Shown here in pieces: positions 45,701 to 56,597 of a stretch of DNA of 64,000 nucleotides; position 1 is the first letter of the stretch, and each line of letters opens with the position of its first letter. Made by a program: the position numbers and the translations under genes. This DNA is from Mytilus trossulus (lineage: Eukaryota > Mollusca > Bivalvia > Mytilida > Mytilidae). The stretch spans positions 15,795,862 through 15,859,861 of the forward strand of contig NC_086379.1 in the NCBI RefSeq assembly GCF_036588685.1, written 5' to 3'. The notes under the pieces are model-generated. The model was given only the letters and a program-made list of their open reading frames with translations, did not search any database and had not been told where the DNA came from.

Positions 45701-48700
45701 TGTATTTCTGTAAATAAAAGCAACAGTAGTATACCGCTGTTCAAAACTCATAAATCCATGGACAAAAACCAAATCGGGGTAACAAACTAAAACTGAGGGA
45801 AACGCATTAGATATAAGAGGAGACAACGAAATAACAATAAAATGTAAAACACACAGAAACGGATTAAACATTAGACAAATTATAACATCAAAGCCAAATA
45901 CATAAATTTGGGATAGATAAGTACCGTGACACGTCTTATAGTAATGCGAATGCACACTCAAAAATAAAAGAAAACGAACGACACAACGGAAACACAACGT
46001 TAAAATGTACCACACACAGAAACGAACAATAATATTACAATGGCCTTATTCCTGACTTGGTACAAAACATTTTTAAAGGAAAAAATGGTGGGTTGAACCT
46101 GGTTTTGTGGCATGCCAAACCTCCCTCTTTTATGGCCATGTAAATATAACATTAAAAAATGACAACACAACATAACAGGACTACAATATAAATAAATAGG
46201 AGAACACAATTGACAAAGAAACACACGAATAATAGCTAACAAAAGGCAACAAGTTTGAAATTTAAATACGCCGGAAGTGAATTTGTCCACACAAGACTTT
46301 CTAGTCCCAGATACAAAAGTTTGAAAGCCGAAACAAGTACAAAGTAGAACAGCATCGAGGACCAAAAGTTAAAAAGAAATTGTGCCAAAAACGGTCAGGT
46401 TTTTTTGTTAGGTACCAGAACATCCCTATTATTTGGAATTATTTATACTTTTGCAAACAGTAAATTTTATAAAATGACTATACAAAAGATAGACATGATT
46501 AAACTGAAGTATTTACTAATTACAGGAAACAACCGAAATACATAACATAACCCGACAAAATGTAACACATACGAATAAGTTTAAACCTCAACGCAAAATG
46601 ACGTCATATTTGAAATTGTAAAAATGACCAAAAAAATGGCGTCACATTAAAATTTGTAAAACAGAAAAATAAAAATGACGTCACATTTGAATGAATAAGA
46701 TAGAATTAGAATAGATTTAAGACTATTTTTGAACTAAATACAGATATAACATTTAATAACAATGCACATTTCAATACTTATTAATAGCAAACTAAGGTAG
46801 CAACTAACTATACCATACAGCCATGTCCGGTTTAAAATTCTAATAAATGAAGGCGGTGATTAATTTTCTTTACCATAACACATGAATATAAGAGAAAAGA
46901 CGTCAACACATTTGACAAAATCCGATGAGAATTACAAATATAACATTAAATATTTAAACTAAATACATGAGTTTGGGATAGATAAGTTCCGTAACACGTC
47001 TTATAGTAATGCGAATTCAGACTCAGCAAAAAAGTCACAATCGGATATAATTCAAGTTTTGTAATTAAAAGACGTAATGACAAACCACAATCTACCATGT
47101 GGTAAAAATGTCCTTAGCTGGTTTGGTCAAAGACACATCGTATGGATCCACCAATTCGTGATGGTGTCCATAAAATTTACGGAGTGTCAATTTTAATCTG
47201 TCCTCCTCATAACTTTGGTGGAGCAGTTTCTGCGTAAGGAGCACACTCCTGTATATGAAGTCCGTATAGTGTGAACAAACACGAGAATAACGTATCAATT
47301 GTGATATGTAAACACCAAACAAAGGGGCAGAGGGTATGTTACTGCTGAGAAATGGGAAACTGATAATTGGGAAGTTGAAATCGTCCCGTTTATCATAGAT
47401 TTTCGTGTGAAGTCGTCCATTTGCGTCAACATGAGGAAAAGATCAAGGTATGAAGCAGTCCGTCTAGTATCAGTAGTATCCTAAATTTCAAGTTCACTGG
47501 GATATATGAGATGTAAGTATTGGCTGAAATATAGTTTATTCAATGATAGAACATCATATATCGGAAAGTAAAATTAGAGAATTTCGCAAGGTGCTTTTTC
47601 TTTTTGTCTTTTAGAAGGTTCTGAATGAATTCTGTTTCATACGAGTACAATAACAAATCGGCCAGCAGGGGTGCAAATTAGTACCCATTGGAATACAGAC
47701 TGTCTGTTGAAACATAAATCCTCCAAACTCAAGAAATATATTTTCGATCAAAAAGTCCAGCATTTTGATAATATCGTCTTCAGTATATTTTCTGGAAGAT
47801 TCAGTGTGATTCTTCACAAAATATGAATTATCGTAACCCAAAACAAGAAATTTGTATCTACGATTCCCATTTTTATAGAAAAAGCTCTATTTTATGAGAT
47901 GGTGAAGTCGATCTTTCAATAACTAAGTATGGGGAATAGTAGTATATAGCGTAGACAAATCAAAAGTTTTTATGTTGCTGCAAAATTGTAAAGATTGTGT
48001 TAGAAGATTAGCAGTAGATATTTCGAATCCGCATCTGGTTAACACCACTGGTAGAATATATCTCATCACAATATTTTTGAAGCCCATCTTTAACTGTAGA
48101 AAGAATAGTAGTCAGTACTTTAGAAAGATGTTTAGTCGAACATTTTGAAGACCCAGCTATGTATCGTTCTTTATATGGAGTTTTGTGTAATTTAGGTATC
48201 CAGTATAATGAAGGTACGTAAGTTTTCTTCCTTTTCTTTGATGTTGATACCAAAAGAAAGAAGGACAGATTTATGATTTTGTAAAATTTCGCCCTTGGTA
48301 AATGATGTTAGAGAATATGAAGGGTTACCAGTAGTTTTATTTATTCCAAGCTCTTTTGTGAGACATTGCAAATAATGTTTTTTACATATGAAGACAATAT
48401 TATTGGAGGATTTATCTGCTGGAACAACAACATATTTGTCATGCAAAGAGGATAAGGCATCCACAACATCCTGATTCTTGAAACGGTTAGTAACTGTTGT
48501 ACTCATATTACAGCGTAGTTTTTGTATGCGCCTCTGAATGCATGATCGAATAGCTTTGATCCATTCAGACAAATTGTCCAGTTCTGGTTCGTCTGGTTCG
48601 CAATATACTATAGCTGGACTATAATTGTATTGTAACGATGAACATGAGCAATCCGGAGGCTTGGATTTCGTATCTTTGAGGTTAAAAACCTCTAAAACTC

Positions 48701-51131
48701 TCTTCTGGTTGAAAGTCTTGGATGCAATAGACTTGGTGTAAGTATAAGAAATAACAGGTGTAGCTTTATTTTTGAAGTAATCAGGTATAGCTTTTTGTAC
48801 AGATTTTTGATGAAAAATATTGCTAATATTTACAGCATCTAAACCTTTATTGACGAATTCTACCTTAAAAAAATAACGTTTTTCCTCACTATTGGATGTA
48901 GTCGATACGGGTTTGAATAGTCCATGATTATTGCAACTAATGTATACAAAACAGAACGAGAATCAGTGACGGGAGAATTTTGGGCTTCTTGAAATAGTAA
49001 AGAAAGTTTTAACAATGGAATGGAGTATGATTTAGTTCTAGTATGATGAATTCCTAAAGGTTTTTGAACAGACGTTAATAGACTATCAATTGTCACGGTG
49101 TGTACAGCAGGTGGTAAATGTTTTCTGTAACCATGACTTCTATTTCGTCGAGCAGAAGTATTAAATAATTGTAATGTATTGACGGTACTACACCTGGGAC
49201 TAGACACAATACTGCATTTGTAGGGAATGGCTGTTCCCAACTCTCTTATCCAAAAGTCTTTACTTTGTAAACAATATGGTTTACTCAATATGGGGTCATT
49301 TGTTGGATGATATTTTTTTCTCTATAATCCGGACTTTCTTGTAAACTTGTATTTAGGTTTTAAAGAACAAAGCATATATCTATCTACCAAATGATTAACT
49401 GATTTTTTTTTATCAATCAGTGTTTTCCTTTCGTAATAATTTCCTTAACCGACCGTTCTTAATCATTTTCATTCAGTTCAACGAATTAATTGTGTTGATA
49501 TGATCAATGTTTCTAATTGATGTTTTTAAGACGGGTTCAAATTTCGACACCACTGTATTTTTATGATATACACATGATATATATATATAGAACCTTATAG
49601 TTATAACATCGATGAATGGGATTTGAGGTATTTTTCTCTAAGTTGAACATGGTTCAACAAAGAAAAGACTGATAAATTCAAAAATATGACAAAGAGCAAT
49701 GATAATAAACGAATAAAGTTCTATGAAAAATGTTAATAAAGACTCTGTAATAGTGTACGTTTGTTAAATCTGCCGAGTTTACCATGTGCATAAAATCTAT
49801 ATAAAGAAAATTTTCCTTTACCATTAATAACTTGTATAAGCTGTGCACTCAGTTTAAGTAGTAATTTCAAAAATCTTTAAAACAAATACATTATAAACAT
49901 TGAATGCCTTCATATTACCAATATTTATATATAATCATATATCTCGTGTTGTCCAGTTGTCTCAGATTGAAAAACAATACTAATGTGTATGGATAGATGC
50001 CAATCTGAATAAACGAAAATTTGTTTGAATACTTGCCAGACCCAGAAATACGGTACATGTATTGCCCATGAATTGTTGAAAAGTTGTGTCATTTCAATTA
50101 TATTTATACCTTTGAAGTATATACTTATTTTGTCAGTATAAATTGTTGTAATAATAGACAACTATTAGTAATATGCTTACCGCTATGGATCGCCATCTTT
50201 ATAATTTCCATACAGCCTTTTTTGTTTTGGTAGTGTATGTGAAAGCATTTAAACAACTCCTCCATGCCTTTATATCTTTTGCAATAGTATGTGTTCTCTG
50301 CGTTATTTAATAATGCATTATCATTCAAATCATTCCCGCCAAGAAAATATTATACTATAAACTATTCCTCTTGAACAATTTTTTTTTTCTGAGATGTTAT
50401 AATATATCAATTTATTTATTACTTTAACTCATTATAAGTAATTTATATCTTTAGAAGGCCAAGTTACTTGTTTTAGTGTGAAACACGATTAGAAGACACA
50501 GCAAAATGAAAAACTATGAATTAGTATATAATCTTAGTATTAGTACAAAAGAGAAAAGGTACTGAAATCTGAATTTTAAGAATTGAGGTACTGTGGATTC
50601 ATTAATATTTGTTGGATACCAATTTTAGGGGGTTTCGTGGGAAAAAGTGAACCACGAATTCAAATATTCAACGAATAAAATATTTTCAATAGCTATTGTA
50701 AGCAGACATTGGCAAAACCACGAAATCATTTATTTCAGGACAACTGGATAGATCATAATCATAAAAGATGCAATACGTTTTTTCTTAATTTGAATGTGTT
50801 TTCCTCATTAGGGAATCATTTTACGTGTGTTTTCTAAATGTGACGTTTCCTTGGCCCGCAGTACTATTTTGTGATTGCATTATCTATTAAATCAGGTTTT
50901 TATTTTACCTTTTTTCCATTTTTCTTAAGTGCTTTTACGATATCGTAGTATTTTTGGTTTATGTTTTATTTGAAATTGTTTTTCCTATGGCATTTTACGT
51001 ACTTATAGCATTTCATAAAAGTCATAAACGTTTTAAAATAATAATGTAATTCTTTAGTAGTACATTCACTTACCTTTTCCGTGAATTCCAGTGAATATGT
51101 GGAAAAAGACAATTAAAGAAAGACTATTCAT
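33353..51131 (-). CDS. Receptor gene B: paralogue of gene A (multi-exon)
   Basis: Exons by comparison with A: 51074-51131, 50181-50297, 42782-42907, 42323-42373, 40696-40815, 39869-39971, 36307-36702, 35173-35562 and 33353-33758. They join in one frame and predict about 588 residues. Layout matches gene A: signal peptide, two Cys-rich modules (6 Cys), two charged linkers (about 57 residues against about 140 in A), TM, three tail modules. Intron phases are identical to A. A type I signalling receptor is inferred; ligand unknown. Cys modules differ much more between A and B than signal peptide and TM do, which may mean different ligands or relaxed constraint. The last exon ends early through a 14-bp tandem duplication. 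A sense hammerhead lies in the intron before the first tail exon. Confidence 0.72.
33759..35172. other. Gene B intron between tail exons 2 and 3
   Basis: Contains a short repeat I end at 34,360-34,445 and a T-rich tract around 34,780-34,860. Nothing coding recognised. Confidence 0.45.
35173..35562 (-). CDS. Gene B tail exon 2
   Basis: 390 nt, phase 2 in and out; acceptor TTTTACAG, donor CCTAG followed by GTATGGCAA. Starts RSIKKRAQLTKQQSIDQRSE; motifs EQGEYFVLDPSITKTDKD, KRFSVAHGDKRVYNEIDED and QNMYEIPR. All three Tyr sites are present, so this is the best-preserved example of the tail module in the window. Confidence 0.8.
36307..36702 (-). CDS. Gene B tail exon 1
   Basis: 396 nt, phase 2 in and out; acceptor TTTAACAG, donor TTAGG followed by GTATGG. 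Starts RSKKKRKHLTRQQ; keeps DNVYYEIDEDKIKCSTD and GVYQNNIKEF. The other two Tyr sites are gone: GEYFVLDP has become GKHFIFDP, and YEIP has become TEIQ. The acceptor lies at the very end of a hammerhead-bearing repeat (36,717-36,800). Confidence 0.78.
36717..36800 (-). repeat. Hammerhead-bearing repeat fragment abutting the tail exon 1 acceptor
   Basis: Minus strand: hammerhead, then ATTATAATCCTGGTACC and TTTGATAACTATTT, which runs straight into AACAG and the exon. The repeat therefore supplies the sequence just upstream of the splice site. Confidence 0.65.
36743..36789 (-). ncRNA. Hammerhead ribozyme, type I, apparently intact, sense in gene B intron
   Basis: Minus strand: stem I GCGTCC paired with GGGCGT (six pairs, two of them G-U), core CTGATGA, stem II GTC/GAC with 7-nt loop TTATGTA, GAAA, stem III ACG/CGT with a two-base loop, cleavage triplet GTC. 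All conserved core bases are present. Stem III of three pairs is typical of metazoan retrozyme hammerheads, which often work better as dimers. Cleavage would fall about 47 nt upstream of the exon. Confidence 0.75.
37195..37530 (-). repeat. Repeat N1, full-length copy
   Basis: Nearly identical along its length to 14985-15335, including GGACGCCTCCGGGTGCGGG in reverse and the CCCTATACCTCTAACCA side. No RT frame next to it. Confidence 0.75.
37700..37741 (+). ncRNA. Hammerhead with intact core but broken stem I
   Basis: CTGATGA (37704-37710), GTC/GAC stem II, GAAA, ACGCGCGT and GTC all present. The strands that should form stem I (GCATGA and TGGCGT) pair at only one or two places. It is antisense to gene B. 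Confidence 0.5.
38985..39150 (+). repeat. Old hammerhead-repeat relic in gene B (orthologous to 6890-7060)
   Basis: Keeps TTATTCATTTCTAAAATAG, TATGGCAAAAATTTATGGAA and a decayed core AGTCATTGATGAGTC with ACGAAAC. Confidence 0.55.
39380..39830 (-). pseudogene. Penelope-like RT fragment in gene B (orthologous to 8160-8660)
   Basis: Minus strand contains IIKTLDCLIDNILVTFGG, TIGIPIGTSSVSHLADLF and SRYKDDVLSQNN, the RT core blocks in degraded form. Shared position and sequence with gene A date it before the A/B duplication. Confidence 0.65.
39869..39971 (-). CDS. Gene B transmembrane exon
   Basis: 103 nt; acceptor TCTGTTTCAG, donor CGAAG followed by GTATATC; phase 1 in, phase 2 out. Reads GIFKVGAIVGISAGITGTII then LVMIILAIIYVCRRR. 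Only three residues differ from gene A, far fewer than in the ectodomain exons. Confidence 0.85.
40696..40815 (-). CDS. Gene B linker exon 5
   Basis: 120 nt, phase 1 both ends; acceptor TTTTGTAG, donor AAAC followed by GTAAAATAAAG. Reads DSHNSNENTDADTNG, VNKVTKRKENGEQNE and RKKDKNFDKKR. Homologous to linker exons a, c and d of gene A by the DSQN/DSHN start. Gene B has only this one where gene A has four. Confidence 0.75.
42323..42373 (-). CDS. Gene B exon 4, short basic linker
   Basis: 51 nt, phase 1 both ends; acceptor TTTTTTTTTACAG, donor AAAG followed by GTGATAAAG. Reads ESLRKQRMQKADDDNKK. Resembles the start of the gene C linker (ESVHKERTQK). Confidence 0.6.
42782..42907 (-). CDS. Gene B exon 3, Cys-rich module 2
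   Basis: 126 nt, phase 1 both ends; acceptor AACATCCAG, donor ATAG followed by GTAAGTTG. Reads AMHKDLTNEFLVEQTKVHNC then AKYHGTNRCTQDKCRKILSS and SI. Three Cys against four in gene A; the first Cys of gene A (DDC) is not present. Confidence 0.8.
42908..45685. other. Gene B intron 2, distal part
   Basis: Apart from the hammerhead repeat at 43,020-43,260, repeat G pieces at 43,255-43,350 and 44,270-44,400, and a repeat end at 45,090-45,120, nothing coding or structured was recognised. Confidence 0.4.
43020..43260 (-). repeat. Hammerhead-bearing repeat, decayed
   Basis: Minus strand has GAACGTCAATGACGAGTC, GACGAAATGCGCGTC and the upstream AGAGCATTG / ACTTTGTACTT part. The core reads ATGACGA, so it cannot cleave. 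Confidence 0.6.
45690..46400 (-). repeat. Dispersed repeat H with terminal hammerhead relic
   Basis: Carries AACTGAGGGAAACGCATTAG, ACACACAGAAACG, GGCATGCCAAACCTCCC and, at the 46,265-46,305 end, a decayed hammerhead (GTCTTGTGTGGAC, then CCGGCGTA on the minus strand). Matches 62,090-62,520 for about 400 bp. A partial second copy is at 46,850-47,040. Minus frames within it at 45,695-46,365 are not genes. Confidence 0.6.
46598..46695. repeat. Three spaced CRE-like TGACGTCA or GCGTCA sites
   Basis: ATGACGTCATATTTGAAAT, ATGGCGTCACATTAAAATT and ATGACGTCACATTTGAATG follow one another at about 30-40-bp spacing, separated by TTGTAAAA-like sequence. They form a short degenerate tandem repeat. Confidence 0.5.
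47040..49330 (-). pseudogene. Naiad Penelope-like element: GIY-YIG remnant, CxC linker, RT; multiply frameshifted
   Basis: In coding order on the minus strand: KDFWIRELGTAIPY (about 49,250), the C-terminal half of a GIY-YIG endonuclease, followed by ARRNRSHGYRKH; the linker SKPPDCSCSSLQYNYSPA with its CxC (about 48,650); YVVVPADKSSNNIVFICKK; YWIPKLHKTPYKERYIAGS; FGGFMFQQTVCIPMGTN; KIYDKRDDFNF-type sequence near 47,390; and GVYISQLIRYSRVC to a stop at 47,092. Endonuclease before RT, joined by a CxC segment, is the hallmark of Naiad/Chlamys elements as opposed to ordinary Penelope elements (established knowledge). The N-terminal half of the endonuclease is missing. At least four frame breaks make it inactive. 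Lies in gene B intron 2. Confidence 0.8.
49331..50180. other. Gene B intron stretch without features
   Basis: AT-rich; a short (AT)n run near 49,580. Nothing else recognised. Confidence 0.4.
50181..50297 (-). CDS. Gene B exon 2, Cys-rich module 1
   Basis: 117 nt, phase 1 both ends; donor AGCG followed by GTAAGCAT. The acceptor AATAACGCAG lacks a good pyrimidine tract but is the only AG that keeps frame downstream of an in-frame TGA. Reads ENTYYCKRYKGMEELFKCFH, IHYQNKKGCMEIIKMAIHS. Three Cys as in gene A exon 2. Confidence 0.7.
50298..51073. other. Gene B intron 1
   Basis: Homologous in part to gene A intron 1 next to the signal-peptide exon (TTTACGTGTGTTTT region). No repeats recognised. 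Confidence 0.4.
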
Positions 51132-51147
51132 ATTCGTGATGATAGAC
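51074..51147 (-). CDS. Gene B exon 1: signal peptide with spliced 5' leader
   Basis: ATG at 51129-51131. Reads MNSLSLIVFFHIFTGIHGK; donor AAAG followed by GTAAGTGAA, phase 1. The acceptor TTCTTTTAG before GTCTATC is shared with gene A. Upstream leader exon not located. Confidence 0.8.
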
Positions 51148-52105
51148 CTAAAAGAATACAAAACTATAATGGTATTTATATCATAGTGAAACAATGCAAT
51201 TAAAAAACTATATATCATAGGAAAGCGTAGGTACTAAAACATTTATAAAGAACTTGATGTCACGCGGAAGGAAACATTGATGTGAATAACTTTCATATAA
51301 ACAAGAGTTAGCCGCATTTTCACAAGGGAAAAAATACACTACTTCGACGAATTATTTTAATGTATAAATAGAAGAATAATGGTCTACTTCATTGGGACAC
51401 TAATAATGTTTTGAATGTTGGTAAAATAAAAAAATAAAAATATAAAGTTGTCTGTTGTCTTTAATATCTTTTTGTGATTCTGTCAAAATGACGGCGAAAT
51501 CAGAAATCTCATTTAAATTAGCTAGTGGTTTTTTTATGTTATTAAGAATTGTGTTGATGCTTGATAACTGTGATTGTATGTAATCAATAAAACAAACTAG
51601 ATAATCATTTATACGCCCTTTTAATTTTAGATCTAATGAATAAGTGTATGTTCATGTCAACGGAAAGTCGGTTTTGTACTTTCACTTATTCCCATTCACA
51701 TGATTCAACTTGCAACTAAACAATAATTGTGTTTAGAGATAATGTGCTTAATATCCAATTAATTGGTATGAGAAAAAAACCACCCCTGTTAGATCTAGAG
51801 GCAAGCCGTCATTTGCCTACCATTAGGTACAAAAGGTATATCTGATTCATTTATGTATATGTCATTTTTTGTCATGATTTTTAATCACATCCTTCATGGG
51901 GGTTGGAAAGACATTTTATTTTGTTTTTATTTAGAATTATAATGTATCAATGCTTGATAACTGTGATTGTATTCCATTCAGTTTAAAATAAAAAGGTCAT
52001 GATTTAACATCTATGGTATTTTTTTCGTTTTTCAAACAATTACAATGGAAAATTATCTAAAATTAAGGAGTGTTAATTAGATCTCCCTCCCATAAACGTC
52101 TGATT
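51148..52105. other. 5' flank of gene B
   Basis: Shares blocks with 27.6-28.7 kb (for example the GAGGCAAGCC region near 51,795). No repeat family or promoter motif identified. Confidence 0.4.
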
Positions 52106-53495
52106 CTTTTTAGCTCACCTGGTTCGAAGGGCCAAGTGAGCTTTTCTCATCACTTTGCGTCCGTCGTCGTCGTCCGTCGTCGTCGTTCGTCGTAAAAATA
52201 GAACAGAGGGGTAAAATGTACATTTTGGCTTATATCTCTGATACCAAGGCATTTAGAGCAAATATGGCGGATTTAAAATTTATATAAGGTCAAGATCTAT
52301 CTATTCTGAAATTTTCAGATGAATCGGAGAACCCTTATGGGGTTGCTGCCCCTTAATTGGTGATATTAAGGAAAGTTTGCAGTTTTTGATTATTATCTTG
52401 AATAGTATTACCGATAGAAGTAAACTGTGAACAGAAATAAGTAAGATCTACAAAAAAGTCAAATGATAAAAATGGTCAATTGACACATTAAGGAATTATT
52501 GCCCTTTATAATCAATGTTTAACAATTTTTCGTAAATTTTTGTAATCTTTTACAAAAATCTTCTCCCCTGGAACTGCCTTTGAAAATGCAACCAAACTTT
52601 TCCACAATCATCGTGAGGGTATGCAGTATTAAAAAATGTGTCCGTTGACTGGGCCAACCAACCAAGATGATCGCCATGGCTAAACATAGAATATAGGGGT
52701 AAAATATAGATTTTATAACTCTGAAACCAGAGCATTTAGAGCAAATCAGAAATGGGTAAAAACAAATGGTTTCATGAAGTCAAGATCTATCTGCCCTTAA
52801 ATTTTCAGGATGATTTGGACAACCGGTTGTTGGGTCGCTACCTCTTAATTGGTAATTTTGAGGAAATTTTGGAGTTTTTTTATTATTATCTTGATTATTA
52901 TTATAAATAGAGATAAACTGTAAACCACAATAATGTTCAGCATAGTAAGATCTACAAAAAGTCAAATGACTAAAATGGTCAGTTGACCCCTTCAGGAGTT
53001 ATTGCCTTTCATAGTAAATTTTACCAATTTTTCTTAAATTTTTGTAATCTTTTACAAAAATCTTCTCTGAAACTACTAAGACAAAATGTAACTAAATTTG
53101 TCCACAATCATTAGAAGAGTTTCTAGTTTTTAAAATGTGTTCAATTACCCTGCCCTCGAACCAAAATCGCAGACATGGCTAAAATAGTACATAGGGTAAA
53201 ATGCAGTTTTTGGTTACTATCTCTGAAACTGAAGCATTTAGAGCAAATATGACTTGCGGCAAAAATGTTCATCAGATTAATTTATGTCTGACCTGAAATT
53301 TTCAGACAACAACAATTGCTTGTTTGGTTGCTGCCCCTGTGTTAGTAATTTCATGGAAATTTTGCAGTTTTTTGCTATTATCTAAGAAATTATTATAGTA
53401 ACTTATGATATCTTATACTATAAATTATGATTTTAACATTGTTTTTACATGATTTTCAAAGCGACACAGGCTCTTTAGAGCCTCTAGTTTGAATT
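52106..53495. repeat. Common bivalve dispersed repeat with GTCGTC tract
   Basis: Starts TTTAGCTCACCTGGTTCGAA, has a GTCGTC/CCGTCGTC microsatellite at about 52,155-52,195 and ends GACACAGGCTCTTTAGAGCC. The interior holds three degenerate tandem parts of about 450 bp, each with TTTGTAATCTTTTACAAAAA-TCTTCT and CTGAAATTTTCAG-like words. Non-coding. Confidence 0.65.
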
Positions 53496-54309
53496 TTGGC
53501 AATACTGTGTGTACATTTTGATTTTTTGATTACTCAAAAATAGTTATTATCGTATTTGTTTTTCAAAAATATTGACATCAAGCGCTACTGAAGAAACAAT
53601 AAGGACCGTTTCGTATTAAAGGTAAAACGGGTATGATATTTTTTTTTGGCTTGTTTTTAATACCTACATTTGACTGTAAATGGTCTACTGCTATAGATAC
53701 TAAATATAAAAGTGCTAATCGTTCATTTTCCACAACTTCAATATGAAAAGGAAAAACAATAACAATTAGCATTGATAAGATCAATAGGAAATAAACAATA
53801 TTGCTTACCATTAAATATAAAAACTCTTTACAAAATATCAAACTTGTTATTGACAGCTAGTATATCTTTTATGACAGGTACACACAAAACTTCATAGTTA
53901 GAAACAAAAACACACAACTTTTTTGTTAGAAAATTTCCATATGATTAAAATATATTAGAAATGGAAATAGTTTTTTTCTATACTTCCTCATTGCTTTTTA
54001 TGGTCGTTAAAACAATGTCAAGTAGAAGTATATATTCCTATTTCAAAATAAACAGTTTATCGGTGTCATGTGGTAATTTCTCCAACATTAAATAGAAGTT
54101 ATAAATTGTGCATTTAGATGATGCATTCAAAATTAATTTACAAAGTATATAGAATAAATATATATAAAAATTATGGAGAAGAATTAAATGTGATGATTCA
54201 AAAATTAAGGATAGAAATGACATTTATCAAATTGAAGTAGAACATATCGATTAAAATAAGCCATATGATACAAATCGCAGCGACGTTATTTTTCTGAAAT
54301 ACTTGCAGT

Positions 54310-54800
54310 ACGTCTGAGACACGATGTCTTTTCGATATCGACAATATTTTATCGATATCAATATGCATCTTTAACAGTTTGTGTTTCAGCTAACATAGAA
54401 TTAGTCGTCGATATCGATTCATTGTTTTCGGTCAAGTTCTTAACCTGGCATGTCGCTTTTAAATAACCTGTTTTAACTTGTCGATCTGCTTGATTTATCT
54501 CTATTGACAATTCAGCTCTCATGGTGTGTCTGTTTCAGATGTCGATATTAACCTTTCATGTACAAAATGTTATTCTGCTACCGTTATCTTTATATACATT
54601 ATATAGTTTCTTCTGGTTAGTCTGATTAAGGTGTCAATATTGGAAATAACAACGACATCTAGTTGATATCGACACATTATGTTCCAAATGTCAAATTTAT
54701 CAATTGAGACAACTTAGTGTCCCCTGTTTCGTATATTTGAGACGTCAATATCAAAATATCAGAGATATCTGGTCAATATCGACAAATTATGTTTCAAAAA
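54310..54800 (-). repeat. Inverted copy of the 30.8-31.7 kb tandem spacer repeat
   Basis: Reverse-complement matches include ATATGCATCTTTAACAG, GTCGTCGATATCGATTCATT and CATGTCGCTTTTAAATAA. Followed at 54,840-55,100 by a repeat G copy. Confidence 0.55.
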
Positions 54801-54839
54801 GAAATATAACAAAAAAATTGAACTTCAGAAAATGCAAGA

Positions 54840-55100
54840 AAGGAAGTCCCTAATCAAATGGCAAAATCAAACGCCCAAGCACATCAAACGAATGGATAAC
54901 AACTGTCATATTCCTTACTTGGTACAGGCATTGTCTTATGTACTAAATGGTGGATTAAACCTTATTTTATAGCTAGCTAAACTTCTCACGTGTATGACAG
55001 TCGCAAATATAAAAGTCCATTATATTTACAGCGATGTGAGAACAAAACAAATTGACATAATAAATAAACTTGTCAATAATAGGAGTACAGCAGTCAACAT
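54840..55100 (+). repeat. Repeat G copy, the most complete
   Basis: Runs from CAAATGGCAAAATCAAACGC through CACATCAAACGAATGGATAA and TATGACAGTCGCAAATAT to the AGGAGTACAGCAGTCAACAT end. No protein. Confidence 0.6.
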
Positions 55101-55625
55101 TGTGATATTAACTTAATTACTGTAAAACAAACAAATATAGTAACAAACATTAACCATGGTAAAATAACACAACGACGAGATATACAGAGTAACATCATAT
55201 GTAAGAAAGAAGTACAACAAGGTATATAGACAAAGCATATAAGCAAAAGTAAAAAACGAGAATACAGAAATTATAATTGAACAACAAAACAATGAAGGGA
55301 TGTAAAAGTACAAAGCCACGTCATATGTAAAAAAAGAAACACAGAGAGGCACATAGACAAAGCATATTAGTTAAAATGGAGGACAGGAATTCAAACACTA
55401 TCAAAGAACAATGATACAATAACGGGATGTATAAGTACAGAGCCACGTCAAATAGATACCACTAAAAACAGTAATATGCATAAAGACAAGAATACTATAA
55501 CACGTTATTAAGATGAGTAACAACATCAGTACCAAGAATCTATAACTCAAGACTATCTTGTACTATTTGTGAAGTTGATAACAAATAGTAACCCACAAGT
55601 TTGTGTTATCTTTCTACGATCTTAT

Positions 55626-55997
55626 CTAGATAAAGGACCAAACTTTCTGCTCAGACACTGTTATCGTTTCACACAGTCTTAGTAGTTGCTGCATGATAAT
55701 TTCAAAATTAAAATCGACTCGTTTGTCATAGATTTTGGTACTGAGATGACCGTGTATGTCAAATTCGCGGTATAGATCTAAAAACGATGCAGGCAAAGTC
55801 ATGTCTGTTGTTTCTTTAATTTTCAGTTCTGGGGGAGATATAAATGGAGCCCTATCACCAAATTTTTGATTGTGAATGGAAAGAATATCATCAATCTTTA
55901 TGTTAATTAAATGGGTCAATATCAATAATGGGCCTCCAATTGAGGAGCACAAAAGTTGTGTATAAACAAAAAATCTCTGTGTAGTGATATTGGACAT
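55626..55997 (-). pseudogene. Penelope-like RT fragment
   Basis: Reads IKIDDILSIHNQKFGD, PASFLDLYREFDIHGHLST and KIYDKRVDFNFEI: the catalytic DD and following block. Sister of 592-915. Confidence 0.7.
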
Positions 55998-56318
55998 GTT
56001 TCAATTTTTAACATGTGTCTGAGCTTAAGCATTTGTGCTGATCTGGAAATTAGAGGACCATAAAATAAATGGAGTTATTAGATGTATTCACGGTATTACA
56101 TTTTCAAAGAATATATTGTGTGAAAAAAAGGATTTGTTTTACCATGAAGCCGCATCACGGAAAAATTTTCGGGGTATGCTAATTTGCAGGAAAATGAATC
56201 ACACTCCGTACACTTCGAAAATTTAACCACATATGTGAAAATGTCTCAGCTTCGAAACGAACCATCATACATATCCAAATTTACGATATGGACTGAACTA
56301 CAGTAGAAAACGTTACCA

Positions 56319-56597
56319 TTACCGCATAGTAAGAAACAATTGCGCATTATGCCCCAAATGACCTGGCTTATTTAATTTTCTTGGTTTTGAAAAATGTCTG
56401 AAGAAACTCTGATTCGTATGAAAATAAGTAGAGATCGCAATGATACGCACACAGTCGCTCCCATGCTGAAAATTTTTTGAAAAAAGGTCTGCTTCAAATT
56501 CAATAAATATGTTGTTAATATGAAACTCCAGCATAATGATCACTTGTTTCTCTGTGTAGCATGTTTTACAATAACAAAATACGCCGTATGGTATCAC
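56319..56597 (-). pseudogene. Penelope-like RT fragment, frameshifted
   Basis: Reads VIIMLEFHINNIFIEFEADL in one frame, then a FSMGATVCA-like block in another. These match the MLDFLIENIFLEFGG and IPMGTN parts of the 47.8-kb copy. The adjoining 56,610-56,700 sequence recurs inverted at 30,300-30,370. Confidence 0.6.

Noticed and set aside
45695..46365. Two minus frames of 106 and 121 residues
   Set aside because: Both lie wholly in dispersed repeat H, and the second copy at 62.1-62.5 kb does not keep them.
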